Assembly (NCBI GenBank): GCA_965651255.1
Contig: CBFGRU010000181.1
Coordinates: 1-6,407 of the forward strand
Direction: 5' to 3'
DNA from: CBFGRU01 sp965651255
Lineage (GTDB): Bacteria > Planctomycetota > Phycisphaerae > Phycisphaerales > SM1A02
Length of the DNA stretch: 6,407 bases
The position numbers were made by a program, and so were the translations under genes. The notes beneath the pieces were generated by a model, which saw only the letters and a list, made by a program, of their open reading frames with translations, ran no database searches and was not told the DNA's origin. Positions 1 through 5,697 of the stretch are shown here, one piece after another; the first letter of the stretch is position 1; each line of letters starts with the position of its first letter.

Positions 1-2
1 TG

Positions 3-1118
3 CTCGAACGTTTGCGTGCCGAGCACAAGTCTGCCAACGGCGACTCGGCGAACGTATCGGCAAAGTCTTCTGATGATGGACGGGGCCGGCGACTGTCGCG
101 CTGGCGACGGGTGCGCGAGCGAACCGGCATCTTCGCCAGCGTGCGCATGCCGGATCTGACGGGATGGTGGATCAGACCGGCGGTACGGTGGGCGCGGCAA
201 CGGGCTGCGCGCGATGGTTCGTTTGATGTTGTTGTCAGCTCATCCGGGCCTTACACCGCTCACCTGGTTGCTCGCGCGCTTCGCCGGCGTGAGGATGCGC
301 GAACCTGGGCCGCGGACTTTCGTGATCTATGGACGGACAACCATCACTTCAGCGGACTCTTTCCGTTTACGCTTCGTGAGTGGTGGTTGGAACGCGATTG
401 CCTGGCACGGGCGGATTTGATTGTCACGGTCAGCGAAGGATTGGCGCGCACACTTCGCGCGAAAACGATTCGTCCGGTGCGATTGGTGCCCAACGGATTT
501 GATCCCGATGACTTTACAACACTGAGTGCCGCTCCCGCCTTTACAGATGACGGGATACGGCGGTTGGTGTATACGGGCACGCTTTATGTCAATCAGCAGG
601 ACCCGATGCCGCTGCTGCGGACCATGCGCACCCTTCGGCAGGAACAGCCGGAGTTTGCTGCCCGCTTTCGATTGGTGGTTGCCGGTGCGGACACCGCGCC
701 GTGGCGCGAACGGGCGGCGGAAGTCGGTGTGAACGACCTGATGGAGGATCGCCGGCTCCTCCCGCGCGCTGAGGCGCTGCGGTTGCAGCGCGATGCCCAG
801 GCACTCCTGCTCATCGACTGGCCCGACAGTGACCAGGGCGTTCTGACCGGCAAGCTGTTTGAGTATCTGCACGCATCTGCGCCAATTCTGCTGATGAATG
901 CTCAGCCGCAGTCACCGCTGGCGGAGTACATCCGCGAGGCCGGTCGCGGACATATCGTACCCTCGGGTGATGACGATCAACTGCGGGCGCGGCTCTTGCA
1001 GTTGGTGTTGAACCCCGCTTCACTCGCGACCGAGTCGAACCCTGCGTTTCTCAAGACGACCCGACGGGCGCATCAATCCGCGCGGTTTCTCACGATGTTG
1101 CGCGAGCTGACTCGTTGA
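3..1118 (+). CDS. Glycosyltransferase, GT4-like, 5' truncated by window edge
   Basis: The reading frame is open to the left edge of the window, so the true start lies outside; the TTG at 12 is only the first possible start inside it. Residue numbers here count from that TTG. The 368 residues resemble the second half of the N-terminal Rossmann domain plus the whole C-terminal domain of a GT-B fold enzyme. Visible landmarks are SSSGPYTAH (77-84), ADFRDLWTDN (101-110), VTVSEGLA (139-145), PNGFDPDDF (160-168, the usual inter-domain segment) and TGKLFEYLHASAPIL (279-293), which matches the nucleotide-sugar-binding part of GT4 enzymes with the conserved Glu in FEYL. Such enzymes transfer a sugar from a nucleotide-sugar donor to a growing polysaccharide or lipid-linked glycan at the cytoplasmic face of the membrane. 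The exact donor and acceptor cannot be told. Its TGA abuts the stop codon of the convergent hydrolase gene. Confidence 0.87.
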   Translation, partial: LERLRAEHKSANGDSANVSAKSSDDGRGRRLSRWRRVRERTGIFASVRMPDLTGWWIRPAVRWARQRAARDGSFDVVVSSSGPYTAHLVARALRRREDARTWAADFRDLWTDNHHFSGLFPFTLREWWLERDCLARADLIVTVSEGLARTLRAKTIRPVRLVPNGFDPDDFTTLSAAPAFTDDGIRRLVYTGTLYVNQQDPMPLLRTMRTLRQEQPEFAARFRLVVAGADTAPWRERAAEVGVNDLMEDRRLLPRAEALRLQRDAQALLLIDWPDSDQGVLTGKLFEYLHASAPILLMNAQPQSPLAEYIREAGRGHIVPSGDDDQLRARLLQLVLNPASLATESNPAFLKTTRRAHQSARFLTMLRELTR

Positions 1119-1124
1119 TCAACG
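1113..1124. repeat. 12-bp perfect palindrome across two abutting stop codons
   Basis: The sequence CGTTGATCAACG is self-complementary and is centred exactly on the boundary between the two convergent stop codons. It arises because both genes end CGT TGA (Arg-stop). It is too short, and lacks a T-tract, to be called a terminator. Confidence 0.6.
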
Positions 1125-1961
1125 CGGGCCAGCGGGCATCGCTGCCGGCTTCAGGACACAACGCTCACCCTCGCGTGCGACCGAGACGACCGCGTGCCCC
1201 GGCTCATGGTCGAGCACGACTCGCCACCCTTCCAGCAAGGCGCGATCAAGCAGTCGCTGCTTGCTGTGCATATTGGTGTAGGGTTCCATGTCGTAGCCCA
1301 TGCTGAAGGCGAGGCCCGCGTGGTTCACGGTGGGCATCACATCGCCCGGAAAGCAGACGATGCCTGCTTCATCATTGAAGAAGACGGCCTGCTGCCCCCA
1401 GGTGTGGCCGGGCATCGGCATCACACGAATCCCGGGCAGGACATCTGCCTCGCGGTCAACCAACTCCACGCGGTCTTCAATCGGATCAAGGTGTGATCGC
1501 AGATAGGTTCTGGTCATCGTACTTCGATTCGCAAGCGCATCGTTCCACTCGGTGCGCTGCACGAAGATGGTCGCATTCGGAAAGGTCGGCACCGCATCGC
1601 GCGCCGCGTTCCAGCGTGTCAGCGCACCGGCGTGATCAAAGTGCAGGTGCGTGAGGATGATGTGCGTCAGGTCCGCGGGATCGATCGAAATCTCGGCAAG
1701 CGCATCGATCACGGTGCGTGATTCGAGCGCAAAGATGCGCCGTTCTTTTTCTTCCCACTTCTCACCGTAGCCGCATTCGATGAGTACACGATTGGTTCCA
1801 TCTTCAAGCAACAGGCAATTGGTCTGAAGGGGAATGCGATTCTCATCATCGGGCGTGGTCAGTCGCGACCAGATCGCCTTCGGCACCACGCCGAACATGG
1901 ATCCGCCATCAAGTCGAAACGACCCCGCGCGCAGTAAACGCCATGACCAGGAATGAGGCAT
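1119..1961 (-). CDS. MBL-fold metal-dependent hydrolase
   Basis: A 280-residue protein with the complete metallo-beta-lactamase-fold metal site: HLHFDH (H105, H107, D109, H110), H186 in PMPGHTWGQ, D207 in CFPGDVMP, and H252 in LDHEPGH. These would hold two metal ions, usually zinc, and activate a water molecule. The family hydrolyses very different substrates (lactones, thioesters, phosphodiesters), so the substrate is not predictable. The N-terminal part, with FRLDGGSMFGVVPKAIW (15-31) and NRIPLQTNCLL (41-51), resembles lactonase-like and planctomycete MBL proteins. There is no signal peptide, so it is probably cytoplasmic. The start at 1961 has no clear Shine-Dalgarno sequence, but the residues before FRLDGG fit the family. 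It lies 47 bp downstream of tmk on the same strand, so co-transcription is likely. Confidence 0.9.
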   Translation of the reverse strand: MPHSWSWRLLRAGSFRLDGGSMFGVVPKAIWSRLTTPDDENRIPLQTNCLLLEDGTNRVLIECGYGEKWEEKERRIFALESRTVIDALAEISIDPADLTHIILTHLHFDHAGALTRWNAARDAVPTFPNATIFVQRTEWNDALANRSTMTRTYLRSHLDPIEDRVELVDREADVLPGIRVMPMPGHTWGQQAVFFNDEAGIVCFPGDVMPTVNHAGLAFSMGYDMEPYTNMHSKQRLLDRALLEGWRVVLDHEPGHAVVSVAREGERCVLKPAAMPAGPR

Positions 1962-2008
1962 GCTGGAGTGTAGTCAGCCGTTGCGGCGGTCGGCGCAAAC
2001 GGGAAGGG

Positions 2009-2653
2009 TCAATCGCCACGGCCGAGATGTTGGCGCAGGCCATCAAGCAGTGCAGTGAAGACGTGATCAGGCGCCTGAGTGGCGTCGATGATGAGATACC
2101 GCTCCGGGTCGCGCGCGGCCTGATCGAGGTACCCCTGCCGGACGCGGCGGTGATACTCCGCGCCCTTCTGCTCCATCCGATCAAGCAGCGGATTCAGCCG
2201 ACCGGCAGCCGTCCGTTCATCCACATCGAAAACCACGACCAGATCGGGTTCGCACCCATCAATCGCGACCCGCGCCACCGCGCGAATGTCCTCCACATCA
2301 AGTCCGCCTGCTGCGCCCTGATAGGCCAGGGTTGAACTGACGAATCGATCGGCGAGCACGAGCGCGCCGTCGCTGAGGGCAGGACGAATACGTTCCTCGA
2401 CGAGCTGCGCGCGACTGGCCATGTACAGAAGCATCTCGGTCTTAAGGGCAATATCGGTATTCTTCGGATCCAGCAGCACCGCGCGGATCTGCTCGCCGAT
2501 GTTCGTTCCACCCGGTTCGCGCACCTCAACCAATGGCAACCGCTGCTCCCGACAGAACTCCGCAAACCGCTTGATCTGCGTGCTCTTGCCGCTGCCATCC
2601 GGCCCGTCAAAGACGAGGAACCGGCTGCGAAGATGGTGGACCCAGGGCTCCAT
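2009..2653 (-). CDS. tmk: Thymidylate kinase (dTMP kinase)
   Basis: Catalyses ATP-dependent phosphorylation of dTMP to dTDP in the cytoplasm, an essential step to dTTP. The 214 residues match the usual bacterial length of about 205-215. Seen in order: Walker A loop FDGPDGSGKST (15-25), EPGGT (46-50), the DR[FYW] motif as ADRFVSSTLAYQG (101-113, with R103 expected to contact dTMP), a hydrophobic strand ending VVVFDVD (139-145), and the lid region GRLNPLLDRMEQKG (151-164) with R152, R159 and E161. The P-loop lacks the extra Arg of the eukaryotic type and the lid carries basic residues, which fits the E. coli-like class. ATG at 2653 is well placed about 12 residues before the first strand, though its ribosome-binding site is weak. 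The gene is divergent from the gene at 2734 and is probably the first gene of a unit with the MBL hydrolase. Confidence 0.95.
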   Translation of the reverse strand: MEPWVHHLRSRFLVFDGPDGSGKSTQIKRFAEFCREQRLPLVEVREPGGTNIGEQIRAVLLDPKNTDIALKTEMLLYMASRAQLVEERIRPALSDGALVLADRFVSSTLAYQGAAGGLDVEDIRAVARVAIDGCEPDLVVVFDVDERTAAGRLNPLLDRMEQKGAEYHRRVRQGYLDQAARDPERYLIIDATQAPDHVFTALLDGLRQHLGRGD

Positions 2654-2733
2654 GGGTTCGGACTATCCACCCTTCAGGGCGATCCGGCAAGGGCTGATCG
2701 CGCGCTTTTCTGATCCGAACGTATGATCGCGGT
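2654..2733. promoter_or_regulatory. Divergent promoter region between tmk and zinc-ribbon gene
   Basis: These 80 bp separate two divergent genes and so must hold both promoters. On the plus strand TATGAT (2722-2727) matches the -10 consensus at five of six bases and ends 6 bp before the ATG at 2734, which would place transcription start at or near the A of the ATG. On the minus strand a weaker GATAGT (2667-2662) lies 8 bp before the tmk ATG. I see no convincing -35 box and no good Shine-Dalgarno sequence for either gene. The location is certain; the individual boxes are inference. Confidence 0.4.
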
Positions 2734-3279
2734 ATGCGGATCGAGGTGCGCGATGAGGATCGGCAGCGACTGGGACGGATCGATGTGGATCCCGCTGCCC
2801 GTTCTACGCGCGTTCAGATCCCCGATTCGGACCGCGAGGTCTTTCTCCAATGGGATGCCGCAGTGGACGATGCGGGTCGCCTGCGCCGCTGCGTGGTGTG
2901 CGGATGTCCGGATCTCTATGTGCAGCGGATGTTTCCGCAGTTGACCGGCTTCGTCGTTGTGCTGGCCTTCGCGGGCGCGGCGATCGGCATTCTCGGACTG
3001 GCGGAGAATCCATTGGTTCTGGCCGCCTTGGTGATCGTTCTGATTCTCGATGTTGCATCGTTCGCGTTTCGCCGGCATCGGCTGGTGTGTTACCGCTGCC
3101 GTAGCTCGTACTCGAACGTGGAAATCTCGCGTCACCTCAAACCGTGGGATCGCGCAGTGGCCGAACGTCATGCATCCGATCGCGCCGCGAGCCGCCACGG
3201 CACCGGCGGGCGCGAGGAACACGAGGAATCGGCCGGAACCAGGCATGCACCGGCGCGGAGGGCGGTTGATGTCAGTTGA
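2734..3279 (+). CDS. Small membrane protein with split zinc ribbon, function unknown
   Basis: A 181-residue protein I cannot assign to a function; it resembles a conserved hypothetical family of planctomycetes. Residues 1-50 form a soluble N-terminal part. A CVVCGC knuckle (C53, C56, C58) followed by PDLYVQRMFPQ lies just before two hydrophobic segments (about 70-89 and 92-112, joined by a very short turn). Straight after the second comes another knuckle, CYRC (C119, C122). The two helices would bring both cysteine pairs to the same membrane face, where together they could form one zinc site. The C-terminus (about 137-181) is polar and rich in Arg, His and Glu, and probably disordered. There is no Shine-Dalgarno sequence before the ATG, but a -10-like box immediately upstream suggests leaderless transcription. 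Its last 11 bp overlap the start of the acyltransferase gene. Confidence 0.82.
   Translation: MRIEVRDEDRQRLGRIDVDPAARSTRVQIPDSDREVFLQWDAAVDDAGRLRRCVVCGCPDLYVQRMFPQLTGFVVVLAFAGAAIGILGLAENPLVLAALVIVLILDVASFAFRRHRLVCYRCRSSYSNVEISRHLKPWDRAVAERHASDRAASRHGTGGREEHEESAGTRHAPARRAVDVS
3257..3261 (+). promoter_or_regulatory. Ribosome binding site fixing the start of the NeuD-like gene
   Basis: GGAGG lies 7 bp before the ATG at 3269, inside the 3' end of the preceding gene. It is one of only two strong Shine-Dalgarno sites in the window. It favours 3269 over upstream in-frame starts such as 3050, which would run far into the zinc-ribbon gene. Confidence 0.75.
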
Positions 3280-3931
3280 ACGTGTCTTGGCTCTCTTGGG
3301 CGGCGGTGGACACGCAGCCGTCGTGGCGGATGTTGCTCGTGCAGGCGGCTGGCAGGTGGCGGGCTTTTTCGATGATGATGCGGATGCTGCGCTCCCCGAA
3401 CTTCAACATCTCGGGACGATCAACGATTTCACCGACTGGGCACGGGCAACGAACATCTCGATCGAAGTTCACGCTGCGGTGGGTGATGCCAATCGTCGCG
3501 CAGCATGGTTTGACCTGGCCTGTGATTGGCCGCATCCCGCCCTCGTCCATCCGACCGCGATCATCTCGCCATCGGCATCGATCGGCCCCGGCGTCCTCAT
3601 CGGACCCATGTCGGTCATCAATGCTCGCGCGACCATCGGCCGTGGTGCAATCATCAACACCGGTGCAATTGTGGAGCACGACTGCCAGATCGGCGAGTTC
3701 GCACACCTCGGGCCGCGCTCGGTGCTGGGAGGCGAGGTAACGGTCGGTTCGCATACCCTGGTTGGGATTGGCGCGGTCGTGCGGCCGAGAGTCATGATCG
3801 GCCGCCGCGCCACGATTGGCGCAGGAGCAGTGGTCGTATCCAGCGTGGATGATGAGCGGACCGTACTCGGCGTTCCGGCGCGAGAGCGTCCGAGAACATC
3901 AGCCGCAGCGGCACGAGAACATCAGGGGTGA
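3269..3931 (+). CDS. NeuD/PglD-family sugar O- or N-acyltransferase
   Basis: A 220-residue protein with the two parts of the NeuD/PglD family. The N-terminal Rossmann-like part has LLGGGGHAAVVADVAR (9-24) and GFFDDD (32-37). The C-terminal part (about 92-190) is a left-handed beta-helix of hexapeptide repeats, for example IGPGVLIG, ATIGRGAI and ATIGAGAV, ending in GVPAR (201-205). H137 in VEHDCQIG aligns with the catalytic base His of PglD-type enzymes. These enzymes move an acetyl group from acetyl-CoA to an amino or hydroxyl group of a nucleotide-activated sugar, for glycans or surface polysaccharide. No aminotransferase or dehydratase partner is visible here, so the substrate is open. The start is set by a GGAGG site, and the 11-bp overlap with the gene before suggests translational coupling. 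The last 15 or so residues form a basic, low-complexity tail containing a short DNA repeat. Confidence 0.9.
   Translation: MSVERVLALLGGGGHAAVVADVARAGGWQVAGFFDDDADAALPELQHLGTINDFTDWARATNISIEVHAAVGDANRRAAWFDLACDWPHPALVHPTAIISPSASIGPGVLIGPMSVINARATIGRGAIINTGAIVEHDCQIGEFAHLGPRSVLGGEVTVGSHTLVGIGAVVRPRVMIGRRATIGAGAVVVSSVDDERTVLGVPARERPRTSAAAAREHQG
3891..3925 (+). repeat. Pair of 12-bp direct repeats at the 3' end of the acyltransferase gene
   Basis: CGAGAACATCAG occurs at 3891-3902 and again at 3914-3925, 23 bp apart start to start. Since 23 is not a multiple of three, the copies are read in different frames (as R-T-S and E-H-Q). The second copy sits just before the stop codon at 3929-3931. Confidence 0.7.
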
Positions 3932-4000
3932 TGGGAATTGACGACCTCTTCGGCATGAACGTCAAAGTCGCGCGGGAAAACGGTCGATGCCGCGCCTGTC

Positions 4001-4402
4001 ATGAAACGCAAGGTGGGTCAATTCGTGCTGGCGGTGGTGTGCGTTCTGACGGTCGTCGGTTGTGATGAGCGCACGATCGCATTCCGCGAAGGAAACGTTC
4101 CGGTGCTGAGCGAGCGCGAAGGCAGCGGCCGGCAGGTCCGCGATGGCGATACGGTGCGCATTCGCTACGAAGTTCTGCTTCCCGATGGCGAAATGGTGCT
4201 GCAGGATTCGGACTACGTGTTTCAACACAACCGCGATGCCGTCATTCGCGGAATCGATGAGGGCGTCGCCGGCATGCGTGTCGGTGGCAGCCGGACGATC
4301 AAGTGCCCGCCGGAGAAGCATTGGGGACGCAAGGGCTACGGTGGAAAGATTCCCGCGAACACATCGCTGACGATCAAGATCGACCTGCTGCGGATTGAGT
4401 GA
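4001..4402 (+). CDS. FKBP-type peptidyl-prolyl isomerase lipoprotein
   Basis: A 133-residue protein. Residues 1-20 are a lipoprotein signal peptide (basic MKRK, hydrophobic core, lipobox TVVG followed by C21), so the mature protein should be lipid-anchored in the envelope. From about residue 35 it is a single FKBP domain: GDTVRIRYEVLLPDG (49-63), AVIRGIDEGVAGMRVGGSR (80-98), GYGGKIPANTSL (112-123) and the final strand IKIDLLRIE. FKBPs speed cis-trans isomerisation of X-Pro bonds and often act as chaperones. Several active-site positions differ from FKBP12: the FDSS segment is replaced (VLQDS, 66-70), Trp59 corresponds to I85 and Tyr82 to W108, so activity may be reduced or altered. ATG 4001 is the first start after an in-frame stop at 3956-3958. 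There is no Shine-Dalgarno sequence; it is probably co-transcribed with the acyltransferase gene, which ends 69 bp upstream. Confidence 0.9.
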   Translation: MKRKVGQFVLAVVCVLTVVGCDERTIAFREGNVPVLSEREGSGRQVRDGDTVRIRYEVLLPDGEMVLQDSDYVFQHNRDAVIRGIDEGVAGMRVGGSRTIKCPPEKHWGRKGYGGKIPANTSLTIKIDLLRIE

Positions 4403-5269
4403 TCAGGTGATCGCGGCGAGTAGTTCCGCAGCGCCGGTGATCGCAGCCAGGACGAGGACGGTAACGCCACCGAGCGTCGCGGCTTCGCGCGGAGAAACGC
4501 GGAAGAGCGCGAGTGTCATGCCGAAGAAAATGATGCCGCCGACAATGAACTGAGCGCTCCACTCCAGGAAGCGCGAGCCGAAGGGCTGGGGGATGAGCAA
4601 AACGAGGAGAGCGACGCTGGCAATCGCGATGGCGCGAATGAATGCCAGTTGAGTATCGCCGAACGGCCGCTTCTCGACGCGCGCGATCACGTGCAACCCT
4701 GCGTAGATGCAGATGACGAAGACAACGGCGAAGAAGAGAAACCGAAACATCCCGCCCACGCGCAGCCAGAAACCGGGTGGGTCCTCATCATGAAACAGTC
4801 CGCCCGCGCCAGCGAGATGCGCAATGCTCACGATGAGCAGGCAAAGCCCCGCGGCGAGAGCCGGACCGATCAACCCCCCGCGCCCGTCGGGTGAAATGGG
4901 CTTGGGTTTGGCTGCTTCAATCTCCTCGGCGGAGGGGACTTCCTCGACGCCGGTTTCCACCTCGCGCACCACCCCCTCGTTCAGGTCGAACCCGCAACGC
5001 AGGCAGAGAATCTCGTCGGGGCCGGGCATGTTCGCGCCGCAGTTCGGGCAGACATCGAGCGGCCCGGCATCAAGTTCAACGAGTTTGTCGATGCGTTTGG
5101 GCTTTCCAGAAGCGGTGCGGCCGGTCGTGGCATCAACCGGGGTTGCAGGGTCCTGCTCTCCTGCATCATCCTTCAGCGGAATCGATCCCGATGGATCATC
5201 AGAGCCGGCGGCATCATCGCCCGGCAGTTCGTCTTCATCCTTGAAGTCGTAGGGATCCTTCTCTGGCAT
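4403..5269 (-). CDS. Zinc-ribbon protein with about five membrane helices, function unknown
   Basis: A 288-residue protein that I recognise only by architecture. Residues 1-60 are polar and very acidic (15 Asp/Glu in the first 40) and probably disordered. A four-cysteine zinc ribbon follows: CPNC (C74, C77) and CLRC (C89, C92), the latter continuing GFDLNEG, as in many planctomycete proteins. After a Glu-rich linker with KPKP there are about five hydrophobic segments (roughly 133-154, 173-196, 208-227, 238-257 and 264-287). No catalytic motif is visible. By analogy the N-terminal part should be cytoplasmic, so the ribbon could bind a partner or nucleic acid, but that is inference. The ATG at 5269 has a modest AGGA about 10 bp upstream. 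Its stop codon abuts that of the convergent FKBP gene, with no room for a separate terminator. Confidence 0.85.
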   Translation of the reverse strand: MPEKDPYDFKDEDELPGDDAAGSDDPSGSIPLKDDAGEQDPATPVDATTGRTASGKPKRIDKLVELDAGPLDVCPNCGANMPGPDEILCLRCGFDLNEGVVREVETGVEEVPSAEEIEAAKPKPISPDGRGGLIGPALAAGLCLLIVSIAHLAGAGGLFHDEDPPGFWLRVGGMFRFLFFAVVFVICIYAGLHVIARVEKRPFGDTQLAFIRAIAIASVALLVLLIPQPFGSRFLEWSAQFIVGGIIFFGMTLALFRVSPREAATLGGVTVLVLAAITGAAELLAAIT

Positions 5270-5417
5270 CGAGCGGTGATCCTGATCCTGAATGGCGGAG
5301 GTTCATCGAGAAGCGCTGCCCGAACGTCTTAGCGTAGCCGATCGCGGCGCGGCGGGACACCATCGTTCAGCGTTCGGCGGGGAAGGTTCCGGGGTGTCGG
5401 GGTCGCCCCGATGCGCG

Positions 5418-5457
5418 AAAAAAACGCCCGCGTCAGCTCGAAGAGCCAACGCGGACG
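5418..5457 (-). terminator. Orphan intrinsic terminator on the minus strand
   Basis: Read on the minus strand, 5457 to 5425 folds into a continuous 15-bp stem with a UUC triloop (5442-5440): C-G, G-C, U.G, then CCGCGU with ACGCGG, U.G, G.U, then GCUC with GAGC. Seven U follow directly (5424-5418). On the plus strand the three wobble pairs become A/C mismatches and no T-tract follows the stem, so the signal is directional. No recognised gene lies upstream of it on the minus strand within the window: the next gene to the right is on the plus strand. Confidence 0.83.
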
Positions 5458-5477
5458 CGCAGAGTGGGGTCGAATGG

Positions 5478-5585
5478 TCATTCGGCATGCACAGGCCGCG
5501 CGAGACGCAACCGCCGATGCACGGTTGTTCGTATCAGGCGGATCGTGGTTCCCGGAATCGTCAGAAGCAAAAAGATTTTTTGCAC
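5478..5585 (-). CDS. Candidate small protein gene ending just before the orphan terminator
   Basis: An open frame on the minus strand ends with TGA at 5478-5480, 20 bp before the terminator stem begins. From GTG 5585 it would encode 35 residues: a short hydrophobic stretch (KIFLLLTIPG) followed by an Arg-rich tail (IRLIRTTVHRRLRLARP). Such a pattern could be a small membrane-associated peptide. A GGGA lies 8 bp before the GTG. The frame also extends up to an ATG at 5675 (65 residues). I do not recognise the protein, codon use is not decisive, and the transcript could equally be non-coding. Confidence 0.2.
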   Translation of the reverse strand: MQKIFLLLTIPGTTIRLIRTTVHRRLRLARPVHAE

Positions 5586-5683
5586 GATGATCGTCCCGCA
5601 AACCCGACAACATTCACCAGTGTGATGATTCGCTGCGTCGTGGTGCGCGGTGGAAATCAAGCACCGAACGAACATTGGCTCAC

Positions 5684-5688
5684 GGAGG
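5684..5688 (+). promoter_or_regulatory. Ribosome binding site of the DUF481-type gene
   Basis: GGAGG lies 9 bp before GTG 5698. Together with the signal peptide that begins at this GTG, it decides the start codon. Confidence 0.75.
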
Positions 5689-5697
5689 ACCCTCTCG

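Larger units (their letters stand above)
5270..5697. other. 428-bp divergent intergenic region
   Basis: This is the only long stretch without a clear gene. It must contain promoters for the membrane protein (leftward) and the DUF481 protein (rightward), but I find no convincing -35/-10 pair for either. It holds a strong minus-strand terminator (5418-5457), a short perfect hairpin CGGGG-TCG-CCCCG (5398-5410) just beyond its T-tract, an AT-rich inverted repeat GCAAAAA/TTTTTGC (5567-5583), and a possible minus-strand small ORF. The long plus-strand frame crossing it translates to an Arg/His/Ser-rich composition unlike a protein. Confidence 0.7.

Noticed and set aside
327..872. Minus-strand 181-codon open frame inside the glycosyltransferase gene
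   Set aside because: It lies wholly within a recognised coding region and shows no family motif of its own.
1943..2335. Plus-strand open frame antisense to tmk and the start of the MBL gene
   Set aside because: The opposite strand carries clear thymidylate kinase lid and C-terminal sequence; this frame has no recognisable motif.
3050..3268. Upstream in-frame extension of the acyltransferase gene to 3050
   Set aside because: It would overlap the zinc-ribbon gene almost to its membrane segments and gives a Pro/Arg/Ala-rich leader. The GGAGG 7 bp before ATG 3269 and the family's N-terminal glycine-rich loop support the shorter form.
5398..5410. Hairpin CGGGG-TCG-CCCCG as a plus-strand terminator
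   Set aside because: The stem is only 5 bp and is followed by an A-run instead of a T-run on the plus strand, so it is not an intrinsic terminator in that direction.
5548..5556. Palindrome TTCCCGGAA as an operator
   Set aside because: It is only four bases per arm and single copy; such a site is expected by chance.
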